From positions 1 to 29,087 of the IMG/VR virus record IMGVR_UViG_3300020205_000009: a stretch of DNA of 29,087 nt; one strand, written 5' to 3'. Shown here one piece after another: positions 21,582 through 29,087 of the stretch. The DNA is from a virus. The first letter of the stretch is position 1. Each line of letters starts with the position of its first letter. Under the pieces are notes generated by a model. The model was given only the letters and a program-made list of their open reading frames with translations. It was not told the origin of the DNA and did no database searches. Made by a program: the position numbers and the translations under genes.

Positions 21582-23047
21582 TATGTTAAATTGACTTTAA
21601 TGATTTCATAGTTAAAATTTTCCTCTTGATAGATGTTTAATCTTTCACGAAGATGACGAAGAGTATAATTTTCTCTCCCACTCTCGGAAGAGATATTATC
21701 AGCAATGTCATATAGAGTCGCTATTTCTTTGCCCTCTCCCTTTCTAAGAACTCTTCCAATGCTCTGGAGATTCCTAACTCTTGATTTAGAAGGGCTAGCA
21801 AATATAATATTATGCAGACGCTTGATATTGATACCAGTAGAGAAGGTTCCATATGAAGCAATGATGACGGCATTGTTTTCCTCTTCAGTGATTTGTCTTA
21901 CTAATTCGCGATCTTCAGTATCAGTAGAACCATGAACAAAGAATACCTTGCGGTTCTCATCTACACTACTATTTATGAGTTCGTATAATGGCTCACCATG
22001 CTTCTCCACATAGTTGAACAGCACTAACGTATTGCCATCTATATCCTTAACTAAATTCTTAATGAGATTATTTCTCTTGCTATTACCAACAATGAAATCC
22101 ATCTCCTCATGATAATCCTCAAAGTGTTGATACTCATGCTTACACAACAATACTTTGATTCTTAAATTTGATAGGTATCCTCTTTTAATTAAATCATCAG
22201 TTCTAGTTACCTTTTCGCAGCACCCAAACAATCCTTCAAGAACCCACTTATGAGTCTTGCTTCCATCTAATGTTCCTGTGAATCCAAATCTATACTTGGC
22301 ATTATGTAACTTAGTCATCAATCCAGTTAATGACTTTGCCTTGAATAGATGTGCTTCATCCCCAATGATACAATCAATATCATCAAAGTATAATTTCGGA
22401 AATTTGTAAAGTGATTGCCAGGTAGAAATAATGATTTGCTTGTCAGTATTTTTATCTTTACCCGAATAAATCTTATGCATATAATGATCTGCCTTCCAAC
22501 CATACTCATTAAAGTCCTTCACCATTTGCTCCACAAGTGAAGTGGTTGGAACGATAATTAAAATTTTGTTATTCCTTGCGTGATAGTATCTCACCAAAGA
22601 ATAAATCATTAAAGACTTTCCTGATCCAGTGGGAGATAGAAACAAACCACGATTGTTTTTAATTGCCTTATATACAGTGTCATACTGATAATCCCTAGGC
22701 GGAACTTTAGAGATTTTATTCATGAATCCTTCAACACCAAGATGTGTCACGAAGTCGTTATCTTCAATGACATCACCATAATATTTGTTTGGAAGATATT
22801 CAATTTTGTATGATTTTTGTTGTGCCCACTCTTGTAACTGATTTAACAGACCACAATATATCTCTCCAGTTCCTGGAGAGTATAAACGGATAGTTCCATC
22901 CCAATATTTGTAACGAGGATTTCTTTTTAGAAACTTTGCTTCAGGAACCTCAAACGTAAAGTAGTCTGAAAGTTCCTGATGAATATGGAGATCACCTTTG
23001 ATTTGAAAATAAACTTCGTTCTTCTTTTGAATGGTGATGATTGTCAT
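21581..23047 (-). CDS. uvsW: UvsW RNA-DNA/DNA helicase
   Basis: A 488-residue superfamily 2 helicase (T4: 503). The chosen ATG at 23047 overlaps the UvsY stop as TAATG; an in-frame codon nine residues earlier is less likely. The N-terminal DNA-binding domain (about 1-90) precedes motif I LSPTGSGKS, motif II GDEAH, motif III FTGT, motif V ASYGTFSTGINI and motif VI QSIGRVLRKGEGK. It unwinds R-loops and branched DNA, which in T4 switches replication from origins to recombination intermediates. Its position after UvsY groups the recombination genes. Confidence 0.96.
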   Translation of the reverse strand: MTIITIQKKNEVYFQIKGDLHIHQELSDYFTFEVPEAKFLKRNPRYKYWDGTIRLYSPGTGEIYCGLLNQLQEWAQQKSYKIEYLPNKYYGDVIEDNDFVTHLGVEGFMNKISKVPPRDYQYDTVYKAIKNNRGLFLSPTGSGKSLMIYSLVRYYHARNNKILIIVPTTSLVEQMVKDFNEYGWKADHYMHKIYSGKDKNTDKQIIISTWQSLYKFPKLYFDDIDCIIGDEAHLFKAKSLTGLMTKLHNAKYRFGFTGTLDGSKTHKWVLEGLFGCCEKVTRTDDLIKRGYLSNLRIKVLLCKHEYQHFEDYHEEMDFIVGNSKRNNLIKNLVKDIDGNTLVLFNYVEKHGEPLYELINSSVDENRKVFFVHGSTDTEDRELVRQITEEENNAVIIASYGTFSTGINIKRLHNIIFASPSKSRVRNLQSIGRVLRKGEGKEIATLYDIADNISSESGRENYTLRHLRERLNIYQEENFNYEIIKVNLT

Positions 23048-23520
23048 TATAATCCATTGGTAAATTTCTCCCATTCAATAGCGTTCTTAATAAGATAATT
23101 TCTCTGGTTGATCATCTTCATGACACTATCCAGATAATTGAGCATGACTTCAATAAGCTTTATCTTACCTTCTAAATTTAAAATATCTTCGTCTGAATCC
23201 AAATAAACTCTCATCTTTTCGGAAGTTTTAATGCTGGAACCAAATGGTTTCTCAGCATATATTTTTGCGTCTGCTTCACCGCCGTAGTATTCTCTTTTTT
23301 CCTTGATAAGTTTTCTGATTTCAAATTCGAGCGATACCTTTAATAGAGAAAGATCACTATGGTGGTTTAAGTATTTATTGTGCTGGAAAGGAGTCTCTAG
23401 TGAAAGTTTGCTTAGATTCTCTGTGTATTCTTTCCCTTTAATATCAAAATCTATTTGGCTGTCTTTATGCCATTCTTCTTTAATTTTATCAAATAATTTA
23501 ATTAATTTATCCAGGGTCAT
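23047..23520 (-). CDS. uvsY: UvsY recombination mediator
   Basis: A 157-residue protein (T4: 137) that helps UvsX displace gp32 from ssDNA. The ATG at 23520, fourteen bases before the end of the upstream gene, is preferred over one seven codons earlier. Family features include LNHHSDLSLLKVSLE, REYYGGEADAKIYAEKPFGS (compare KARLDYYSGRGDG in T4) and YLDSDEDILNLEGKI followed by a long helix ending NYLIKNAIEWEKF. Identification rests on these matches and on the position beside uvsW, as in other cyanophages. Confidence 0.88.
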   Translation of the reverse strand: MTLDKLIKLFDKIKEEWHKDSQIDFDIKGKEYTENLSKLSLETPFQHNKYLNHHSDLSLLKVSLEFEIRKLIKEKREYYGGEADAKIYAEKPFGSSIKTSEKMRVYLDSDEDILNLEGKIKLIEVMLNYLDSVMKMINQRNYLIKNAIEWEKFTNGL

Positions 23521-24019
23521 AGCGTTTAAATGTCTTATCACGGAAACTCATTATGGCATATTTGAATGATGCCTGTGCTGTAACGACTTCATTCTCTCCC
23601 ACTGTAGCATCAAATTGAATCTGAGACAAACTATATGGAAATAAGTATTGGAAGTCTGCGATTAAATTTGGGTTAAGATTTGATGAATGAATGATTAATC
23701 TTGCTGATGATAAATTCAGGGGAGCAGTATCTTCCGACTGACCATTGGTGCGAATCCAATTAAAAATGCTGGCATAGTTTTCCATGTCCTCATCTATAAT
23801 AAAATTAACTGACAAGTCTCCATAAGAAACGCCGCCACCACCAATGATTGGAAATGATCTCCACATTGTTGGAACTTCAGTTATTGGAACACTGATGTCC
23901 GGAAAGTTTACTGATTGACAAAAGAAATCTACGTTCGGAAATAATTCCAACTCCAGTTGAAATCCGATAGGTGTCAAGTAGTTTCTATTTGTTGGTTGAT
24001 CTCTATACCAGTTGTTCAT
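23507..24019 (-). CDS. gp19-fold tail protein, probably gp3 tail completion protein
   Basis: A 170-residue structural protein. PNVDFFCQSVNFPDISVPITEVPT, then GDLSVNFIIDEDMENYASIFNW and a final ATVGENEVVTAQASFKYAIM match the pattern shared by gp19-like tail tube and tube-related proteins (PN-x-x-F-x-x-x-V-x-x-P-x-i, L-x-V-x-F-x-x-DE-x-x-NY, ...v-x-F-x-Y). In T4-like cyanophages the gene after gp23 is usually gp3, the tail completion and sheath stabiliser, of similar length (T4: 176), so gp3 is most likely. A tube-initiator paralogue (gp48/gp54-type) is an alternative. A late-box candidate lies about 90 bases upstream. Confidence 0.75.
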   Translation of the reverse strand: MNNWYRDQPTNRNYLTPIGFQLELELFPNVDFFCQSVNFPDISVPITEVPTMWRSFPIIGGGGVSYGDLSVNFIIDEDMENYASIFNWIRTNGQSEDTAPLNLSSARLIIHSSNLNPNLIADFQYLFPYSLSQIQFDATVGENEVVTAQASFKYAIMSFRDKTFKRYDPG

Positions 24020-24160
24020 TTAATTTTCCAAAGAATTGTAATCATCCCACAAGTAATCTTCAATCTCATATAAAGGACAAGGTTCTTCAAACAAGATGTC
24101 TCTCTTGTATTTATTTACTCTGTCTAGGAGGTCTAATAGATCCTTATCTTGAATACTCAT
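24020..24160 (-). CDS. Small hypothetical protein (46 aa)
   Basis: A 46-codon frame from the ATG at 24160 to TAA at 24022-24020, ending directly against the start of the tail gene. The product begins MSIQDKDLLDLLDRVNKYKR and is strongly acidic towards the end (YEIEDYLWDDYNSLEN). It overlaps the upstream small gene by 17 bases and abuts the next gene exactly, which supports coding despite its size. No family is recognised. Confidence 0.65.
   Translation of the reverse strand: MSIQDKDLLDLLDRVNKYKRDILFEEPCPLYEIEDYLWDDYNSLEN
24108..24115 (-). promoter_or_regulatory. Weak candidate late box (AATAAATA) upstream of the tail gene
   Basis: AATAAATA on the minus strand, 89 bases before the ATG at 24019 and inside the 46-codon gene. 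It would give late expression of the structural gene within an otherwise recombination-related operon. Being inside a coding region, it may be chance. Confidence 0.25.
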
Positions 24161-24308
24161 CTAATTTATCTAATGCCTTATTTAAATACTTATGCGCTAA
24201 TTCTTTTGGACTGATATTCCAATTGGGTATATTTTCCAAATAAAGTTCATTTTTTAACGTCATTAAAATATAACGCATCTCTTCTTTTGTTAAAGTTCCC
24301 CTTGGCAT
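24144..24308 (-). CDS. Small hypothetical protein (54 aa)
   Basis: A 54-codon frame from the ATG at 24308 to TAA at 24146-24144. The product begins MPRGTLTKEEMRYILMTLKN and ends KALDKLDEYSR; it looks helical throughout. It is the first gene after the gp23 terminator and overlaps the next small gene by 17 bases, a packing seen throughout this genome. No family is recognised. Confidence 0.65.
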   Translation of the reverse strand: MPRGTLTKEEMRYILMTLKNELYLENIPNWNISPKELAHKYLNKALDKLDEYSR

Positions 24309-24335
24309 TGTTCTTAAGTAAGTATGATTATGTAT

Positions 24336-24362
24336 AAAAAAAGACCCCCCTTGCGGGAGGTC
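24336..24362 (-). terminator. Intrinsic terminator after gp23
   Basis: The minus strand reads GACCTCCC-GCAA-GGGGGGTC (24362-24343), an 8-bp stem with one U-G pair capped by a GCAA tetraloop of the stable GNRA type, followed by seven T (24342-24336). It lies 21 bases beyond the gp23 stop and closes the head operon. Confidence 0.93.
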
Positions 24363-24383
24363 AGTGTCCTTTTGTGAATAGAC

Positions 24384-25871
24384 TCACATAAGGTTTTCAA
24401 TACGTACTCTTCTGTAGTACTGGTTAACGCCAGCGGTGAGATCATCTTGATCTGGAACACCAGCAGCTCTTTCAACGAATGGGTTTGATACCATGCCGTA
24501 GCGAGTCTTGAAGGCAATCTTAGGCTGGAAAGTATTAGGATCAATACTTCTCAGTTGCTGGAGTGGGATATATGGGCAATAGAATAGACCAGCATCATAA
24601 GGTGAGGTTCCCTTATAACCCATTACATAGTAATGACTGTTCGAAACGTTTGCCGAATATGGGTCAATAAAGACCTTGATTCTGCCGTTCATGGTTCCTA
24701 CCATGAGGTTGCCAGTGTCATCTACTTCACCGATGGAAGGACCACCAGCACCAGTGATTCCGCTAGAGTAATCAAGAACACCAGCCATTGCCATTGCGGA
24801 AGCAATGTCAGCTGAGGTGATCATGAAGTTACCTTTGCCTCTACGTGTTAGTTGAGCAATGGCGTTAGCATCACGCTCCATTTGGAACATGAGACCTTTC
24901 CACTTCTCGACTGCCCAACGTCCGTTGGAGTCAACGTCTAGGTCGAATACACCGCGTTGTGCAACGTTGTTCTGAGCACCAGGCTTAGCAACTGTATACA
25001 CGGTTCTTACGATTTCGCGGTTGATCTCGGCAAGAATCTCCGATGAAAGAAGATTAGCGAGTTCGCCCTCTGCGTCAAGACCATGGATTGCTCTAAGGTC
25101 TTGTGCTAGTTCTAAAGTATACTCAGCCTTGAGTGCTCTAGTCTTAGCGAATACGCTGGTCTTCTCAATGCTGAAGCTCATCTCGTTGAAGAGAGTAGTT
25201 CCAGAACCGAGTTGCTCAGCAGCATCTCTGGCAATACCACGAATACCTGTTCCAGGATCCGAAGCACCTTCGTAGTTAGCGTAGGTTACGCCACCGCCAG
25301 TGATATCGTTAAGAAGACCTGGGTTTGCGTCAGCATTAGGTGGGTTAACAGTTCCGAGAGGATGAATGTTATCGCCAGTGTTTGCTGCATAGTTGATATC
25401 ATAATCACCAGCACCCTTAGTTGATGCCGAGAAGTTGGCATCAGGCTCGTTGTAGAGTGCCTCTGGACCACCACGAAGGGTCGAACCTTCTTCTTGGTAG
25501 TGTGACTTCATTGCGAAGATAAGTCCCGTAGGACCGCTCATTGGTTGAACTCCGCAGATGTCATATGCCATTAGATTAGGCATTGCTCTACGAACGAGAC
25601 CAATAAGAATTGGGTCGAATCCAGCTAGACCACCAGTTTCTGGTGTGCCTGCTAGTCCGCCACCTGATAGTGCTCCACCACTGCCACTAAGACCACCAAC
25701 GATGTTTGGTCCTTCTGACAGCATACCGCGCTCTTCGCGGATCATTCTTTCTGTGTTCTCTAGTAATTGAGCGGTTACTGCTTTCTTATGCTTGTCCTGG
25801 ATAGATCCAGCGGCTTCGCTATTAAGAACAGGGGACCACTTCTCTACTAGAGCTCTTGGTGTCGAATCCAT
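24384..25871 (-). CDS. 23: gp23 major capsid protein precursor
   Basis: A 495-residue HK97-fold capsid protein (T4: 521). The N-terminal propeptide (about 1-53) is helical and charged and ends LSE (51-53), matching the gp21 cleavage rule (L/I)-x-E, as in T4 FLTE. A Gly-rich stretch with repeated GGLxG-like units (59-83) follows, then the hallmark RRAMPNLMAYDICGVQPM. The ribosome-binding site AAGGAG lies seven bases before the ATG, as expected for a very highly expressed protein. No late box is visible in the 39-base gap after gp22, so transcription may come from upstream. Confidence 0.97.
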   Translation of the reverse strand: MDSTPRALVEKWSPVLNSEAAGSIQDKHKKAVTAQLLENTERMIREERGMLSEGPNIVGGLSGSGGALSGGGLAGTPETGGLAGFDPILIGLVRRAMPNLMAYDICGVQPMSGPTGLIFAMKSHYQEEGSTLRGGPEALYNEPDANFSASTKGAGDYDINYAANTGDNIHPLGTVNPPNADANPGLLNDITGGGVTYANYEGASDPGTGIRGIARDAAEQLGSGTTLFNEMSFSIEKTSVFAKTRALKAEYTLELAQDLRAIHGLDAEGELANLLSSEILAEINREIVRTVYTVAKPGAQNNVAQRGVFDLDVDSNGRWAVEKWKGLMFQMERDANAIAQLTRRGKGNFMITSADIASAMAMAGVLDYSSGITGAGGPSIGEVDDTGNLMVGTMNGRIKVFIDPYSANVSNSHYYVMGYKGTSPYDAGLFYCPYIPLQQLRSIDPNTFQPKIAFKTRYGMVSNPFVERAAGVPDQDDLTAGVNQYYRRVRIENLM

Positions 25872-25910
25872 TTTTAGCTCCTTGTGTTTTTAGAAAAGTT
25901 TGAACAAAAA

Positions 25911-27077
25911 TTATACATTCCAATTTGAAAGTGCCTTAGCATATGCCGCCATTGCTGGTGACAAATCTTCGGAAATTTCAATTGGGTTTTCATCAACTGT
26001 ACTCCTTACAGAATCAGACTTAAAGTATGACTCTCTGATAGTGGTTAGTTTTTTCAGATAATCCGCATCGGATTTAAACTCCACACCTTCAGCAAGAGCA
26101 GCCAGTTTTTCTTTCTGAGTATCAGCTAGACCTTCTGAAACTTGGTTCAGAATTACAATGCCTTTAACTTCAGATAGTTGCTTACTAATTTCAATATTGC
26201 TCTTAACCTGTTCGTTAAGGCGATCTTCCATTTCACGAATAGTTTCAGCCATTCCTTCGACAACATCAATTTTGTCGTCTGGAATATTGACGTGGTTTGA
26301 ACTGAGTACGTTTAAGAACCCATTAATGAGTTCTTCATTTAGTTCATTTTTGATACCACGATCAATCGCCACTTGGTTTTCTTCTAACCAGCGGGTAATT
26401 GCGTAGTTCACTGTGCCTTCAACTTCTTCGCTGATCTCTGCTTTAGCAGATGATACTTGCTTGTTAAGTTCTGTGGCAAAGTGCTCTACAAGTCTGTCGT
26501 ACTCTTCAGAGATCTTTGCTTTAACTGCGGCTTCAAAGATGGTTGCTACTTTTTCTTTGAATTCGTCAGAAAGATCTAGACCTTCTGTGAGTGCTTTTAC
26601 GTCGTCAGAAATATCAAACGATTCGAACGATGGTTTGATAGGATATGTAACTGCTGGTCCCATTGACAATCCGTAGGCAACCTGAACACCAACTGTTGGT
26701 GCTGGATCAGGATGATGATTTGGATGACGTTGCTGCGGATCACCAGTAATAGGTGAAACAGGAGCAGCTGCTTTAGCACCAGGATTCTCTTCGCCATCTT
26801 CATTATTGGAATGAAGTGGAGCAGATGTACTACCACCTAAATCTGTAGGTGCTTTCGCGCCATATGCTTTATCAGCAGAGACTGTTGGAGCAGGTTCTTT
26901 TGCTGGTGTATTGCGCTGCTGGGGATCACCCGAAACAGCTGTGGGGTCTGAACCAGAACCTGGAATGACATCTGCCTTAACTGTAGGAGCGGGTTCCGCT
27001 GTCATTGTTGGCATACTTTCCATCAAATTGTTCTGAGCAACAAACTCACCAAACTTTTCGTTTAACATATCTGACAT
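25911..27077 (-). CDS. 22: gp22 prohead core scaffold protein
   Basis: A 388-residue internal scaffold (T4: 269) around which gp23 assembles; in T4 it is later degraded by gp21. Residues 150-388 are acidic and predicted helical or coiled coil, as in the family. Residues 28-136 are an insertion of Pro/Ala-rich repeats: PAPTV at about 29-33, 62-66 and 125-129, GDPQQR at 50-55 and 112-117, AYG at 71-73 and 134-136. The start at 27077 has AGAGGAAA upstream, with a late-type AATAAATA box 39 bases upstream. Several (I/L)-x-E sites (for example LAE near the C-terminal third) could be gp21 cleavage points. Confidence 0.92.
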   Translation of the reverse strand: MSDMLNEKFGEFVAQNNLMESMPTMTAEPAPTVKADVIPGSGSDPTAVSGDPQQRNTPAKEPAPTVSADKAYGAKAPTDLGGSTSAPLHSNNEDGEENPGAKAAAPVSPITGDPQQRHPNHHPDPAPTVGVQVAYGLSMGPAVTYPIKPSFESFDISDDVKALTEGLDLSDEFKEKVATIFEAAVKAKISEEYDRLVEHFATELNKQVSSAKAEISEEVEGTVNYAITRWLEENQVAIDRGIKNELNEELINGFLNVLSSNHVNIPDDKIDVVEGMAETIREMEDRLNEQVKSNIEISKQLSEVKGIVILNQVSEGLADTQKEKLAALAEGVEFKSDADYLKKLTTIRESYFKSDSVRSTVDENPIEISEDLSPAMAAYAKALSNWNV

Positions 27078-27115
27078 CTGAGTTTTCCTCTTAACTTGAT
27101 ATTTAGTGCTAATGT

Positions 27116-27123
27116 TATTTATT
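27116..27123 (-). promoter_or_regulatory. Candidate late promoter for gp22-gp23
   Basis: AATAAATA on the minus strand, in the gap between gp21 (stop at 27128) and gp22 (ATG at 27077). Expected start near 27110, leaving a leader of about 33 bases with a good ribosome-binding site. Position and downstream structural genes both fit a gp55-dependent promoter. Confidence 0.6.
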
Positions 27124-27127
27124 AAAT

Positions 27128-27775
27128 TTATAGATTCGAGATAAATCTCTCGAAAGCATTGATAACAGATTCTTCTAATGCTCTCTTTGGAGCGTTATCG
27201 ATACTGCGCTTTATAGCGGAAATTTGGCGTTCTCTTAAGATTCCTCCTTCCCACACCCACTCCTTTCCTTCCATAATTCCATTTACAAATGCGTCTGGCG
27301 CAGATGGATCTGATACAATGTCGGCAGCTGTGGCAAGCATGAAATCATCACGGACATAGTTGGATCCATTTTTTTCTTCCAGAGATCCCATACCTCTTGA
27401 TGATACACCAAGTTTAACTCCTTCCCCAAGAAGTGCCTTGGCGATTAGTCCCATTGGGGTATCTAAGATTCTTGCTTTCCCAATAAAATTATTTCCTTCT
27501 TTTTGAAGAGAAACGATTTTATGCGAAACTCTATCTAAGTTTACGGTTGGTCCATCTGGATGTCCTAACTCACCAAGAGCACGGCCAGTAGCAATATACT
27601 CCTCGTTGTAGCGACCAACTTCTCTTTCAAGAACCTCCCTCGGATAAATTCTTCCGTTGCGATTCTTGATTTCGGATTGAAGAAATACTCCTTCGATGTA
27701 AAGATTCTTTTTATCGCCAGATTCTTCTGTAAGAACCTGAACGCCTTCAAAGTTTCCTTCTGTGATTAGTTTCAT
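27128..27775 (-). CDS. 21: gp21 prohead core protease
   Basis: A 215-residue serine protease (T4: 212) that matures the prohead by cutting scaffold and capsid proteins after (I/L)-x-E. The herpesvirus-assemblin-like catalytic set is visible: H72 in GELGHPDGP, S125 or S126 in LGVSSRGMGS, and D153 in AADIVSDPSAPD as a possible third member. The N-terminus MKLITEGNFEGVQVL is typical. Its ATG overlaps the preceding 65-residue gene as ATGA (27772-27775). Confidence 0.95.
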   Translation of the reverse strand: MKLITEGNFEGVQVLTEESGDKKNLYIEGVFLQSEIKNRNGRIYPREVLEREVGRYNEEYIATGRALGELGHPDGPTVNLDRVSHKIVSLQKEGNNFIGKARILDTPMGLIAKALLGEGVKLGVSSRGMGSLEEKNGSNYVRDDFMLATAADIVSDPSAPDAFVNGIMEGKEWVWEGGILRERQISAIKRSIDNAPKRALEESVINAFERFISNL

Positions 27776-27969
27776 TCTTCCGTTTCCTGTGTGGATATGT
27801 TATCCATAATTTCATCATATATTGTATTGGCGACTACTTGCTTGTAGGCATCAATAACTTCAGATGATTTTGCTAGCATTACATCATTGATGAGATCGAT
27901 AGCATTAGATCTATCTCCGTCAGCAACGGAATCAACCGCCTTTAAAATGGATTGTAATGTTTCCGACAT
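27772..27969 (-). CDS. Small prohead-core-like protein between gp20 and gp21
   Basis: A 65-residue, mostly helical protein with a DGDRSNAIDLINDVMLAKSSE segment, which resembles the short N-terminal repeat found in T4-like prohead core proteins (gp67/gp68 region). T4 has gp67 and gp68 at this position, so a core role is likely by synteny, but similarity is too slight to name it. No clear ribosome-binding site precedes the ATG, and the leader from the AATAAATA box at 27989 would be only about 14 bases. It is coupled to gp21 by ATGA. Confidence 0.75.
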   Translation of the reverse strand: MSETLQSILKAVDSVADGDRSNAIDLINDVMLAKSSEVIDAYKQVVANTIYDEIMDNISTQETEE

Positions 27970-27988
27970 AATTATTCAATTATAATAT

Positions 27989-27996
27989 TATTTATT
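27989..27996 (-). promoter_or_regulatory. Candidate late promoter overlapping the gp20 stop codon
   Basis: AATAAATA on the minus strand, with the gp20 TAA stop (27994-27992) inside the box. The start would fall near 27983, just before the ATG at 27969. A second AT-rich box (TATAAT, about 27978-27983) follows. Together with 27116-27123 it suggests separate late promoters within the head module. Confidence 0.45.
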
Positions 27997-29087
27997 TAGA
28001 CGAGGAGGAAGGTTTAGGTTTAGGCACAGCCTTCATTTTCTCAAGTTCCCTCTCCAAATTATCGTCAGCAGCTTGTGATTCCCTCTCGACAGAATCTTGT
28101 GCTTGAATATTTTGGAGTTCTGGTTGTAGGGAAGTATTCTGACGATCCATAGTATCGAACATATTTACATCCTTCGGATCCATTACGAGTCCGAGACTGA
28201 TCTCCGCGCTTATCTGCTTATCAATTTCTTTATATTCCCTCTCGCTTTGCTGAAGAATCTTCTTACGAATCCACTCGACAGAAACATACTTACCAGCAAA
28301 TACATCAAACTGGGTAGCAATTTGTATTCTCTGAAGATTTAATTCCGCTCCCTTGAGTTCATTAAAGTGATTATCAAATAAGAAGTCATATTGAATATGC
28401 TCCTTCATATCTTCCCAATCTTCAGGAGTAATAACTCTTTTTAAAATCAGCTGAGTCTTAAGAACATCATTGAAAATTTGTGTAAAACGCTTACGAAGAC
28501 GACCTATAAATTTTGTGAACTTAAGTTCGTCTCTGAGGACTTCAGTGGTCTTACCAAGATTAAACCCTTTGTTGTCATCAGTAAGACGGGAAGGTGGTAG
28601 ATTGAGGGAGTTGAATAATTTTTTCTTGAAGTATTCCAGATCTTTAAGTTCTCCAAGATTCTGTCCTCCTGGTAAAACAGAGATCTCAGTTCCTCTACCG
28701 CCTTCACGGCGAGGGAGCCAGAAGTCCTCAAGCATTGACATATGCTTTTTATCATCACGAATTTCTCCGGTGTTTGCGTCATAAACTAACTTGTTGCGAT
28801 AGCGAGCCATTACATCACGGAGATACTGCTCTGCCTTTACCTTCGGAAGATTGCCAACATCAATGTAAAAAATTCTTCTTTCCGGAGCGCGTGATAAACG
28901 ATAGATAACAATAGCATCCTCAATCATTCTTAATTGATTGTGAACTTTAATTGCTTTGTGTAGAAAACTAAGAGTCATTTTCTTAGTCATATCCTGCAAA
29001 CCAGAACCACAATATGTAATTGAATCTGCAGCAATTCTTACACCCTGAGTAATTCCGTAATCTGATATCCCACTAACTGCTGGGAGA
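27992..29087 (-). CDS. 20: gp20 portal protein (5' part outside window)
   Basis: The frame is open from the window edge: codons upstream of any possible start read GISDYGITQGVRIAADSITY (just inside the edge), so about 365 C-terminal residues are present and the N-terminus is missing. Hallmarks of T4-like portals follow: HNQLRMIEDAIVIYRLSRAP, RIFYIDVGNLPK, YRNKLVYDANTGEI and MLEDFWLPRREGGRGTEI. The dodecameric portal sits at one capsid vertex, nucleates the prohead and passes DNA. The C-terminus is Lys/Pro/Ser-rich (PKPKPSSSSK). This gene is a widely used diversity marker of cyanomyoviruses. Confidence 0.96.
   Translation of the reverse strand, partial: LPAVSGISDYGITQGVRIAADSITYCGSGLQDMTKKMTLSFLHKAIKVHNQLRMIEDAIVIYRLSRAPERRIFYIDVGNLPKVKAEQYLRDVMARYRNKLVYDANTGEIRDDKKHMSMLEDFWLPRREGGRGTEISVLPGGQNLGELKDLEYFKKKLFNSLNLPPSRLTDDNKGFNLGKTTEVLRDELKFTKFIGRLRKRFTQIFNDVLKTQLILKRVITPEDWEDMKEHIQYDFLFDNHFNELKGAELNLQRIQIATQFDVFAGKYVSVEWIRKKILQQSEREYKEIDKQISAEISLGLVMDPKDVNMFDTMDRQNTSLQPELQNIQAQDSVERESQAADDNLERELEKMKAVPKPKPSSSSK

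Noticed and set aside
23372-23379. AATAAATA inside uvsY
   Set aside because: Internal to a coding region and far from any structural gene start; probably chance.
25872-25910. TATAAT-like box overlapping the gp22 stop as a gp23 promoter
   Set aside because: No -35 or late consensus accompanies it in the 39-base gap; gp23 may be transcribed from the gp22 promoter.
1-29087. CRISPR arrays, insertion sequences, integrase, rRNA or photosynthesis genes
   Set aside because: None found: no regularly spaced repeats, transposase or integrase motifs, and no psbA/psbD-like sequence in any frame examined.

Overview
This window is the replication, recombination and capsid core of a T4-like myovirus genome, most likely a marine cyanophage of the Kyanoviridae type infecting Synechococcus or Prochlorococcus. 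The gene set shows this: nearly every T4 core protein of this region is recognisable (gp20-21-22-23, UvsY, UvsW, gp55, gp47, gp46, gp45, gp44, gp62, RegA, gp43, UvsX, gp41). They are interleaved with genes typical of cyanomyoviruses: a phage Hsp20, a MazG-type pyrophosphohydrolase, a CobS/MoxR-like AAA+ ATPase and a DUF3110-like protein of a family I associate with cyanobacteria. The host assignment is inference from gene content and order. All genes lie on the minus strand, so transcription runs from high to low coordinates. Both window ends cut genes (the gp20 portal on the right, a conserved phage protein with a KWDG motif on the left).

Reading in the direction of transcription. 29087-24384 is the head module: portal (partial), a 65-residue prohead-core-like protein, gp21 protease, gp22 scaffold and gp23 major capsid protein, closed by a strong intrinsic terminator. 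AATAAATA late-promoter-like boxes overlap or abut the ends of gp20 and gp21. 24308-21144 holds two short genes of 54 and 46 codons, a gp19-fold tail protein (probably gp3), UvsY, UvsW and an LSm-like protein. 21080-17474 starts with a near-consensus sigma70 promoter overlapped by a perfect inverted repeat and carries gp55 (late sigma), gp47, a DUF3110-like protein and gp46, ending in a terminator. 17416-15236 is a HExxH + VWA protein, and 15155-14004 is a MoxR/CobS-like AAA+ ATPase. Each of these last two is preceded by a hairpin followed by a -10-like box.

14017-9334 is the replisome accessory block: a small protein, a DUF3310-like protein, gp45 clamp, a conserved phage protein, gp44, two small proteins, a Dam-type methylase, a 47-residue protein, gp62 and RegA, most of them joined by ATGA-type overlaps. 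9173-8736 is Hsp20 with a long, foldable leader and a strong terminator. The loop of that terminator supplies the -35 of the next promoter. 8668-2634 carries two more LSm-like proteins, gp43 DNA polymerase, UvsX, gp41 helicase, a MazG-like enzyme and a small membrane protein. A tRNA-Ser(UGA) and a late-type promoter then lead into a putative PD-(D/E)XK nuclease (2512-1073), which is TAATG-coupled to the KWDG protein.

Together the products make a full replisome (polymerase, clamp, clamp loader, helicase), recombination-dependent replication machinery (UvsX, UvsY, UvsW, gp46/47), the switch to late transcription (gp55 acting with the gp45 clamp), translational control (RegA) and the protease/scaffold/capsid set that builds the prohead. 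The least understood parts are the putative nuclease plus nucleotidyltransferase-like pair, the AAA+/VWA/HExxH pair, and a family of three LSm-like proteins.
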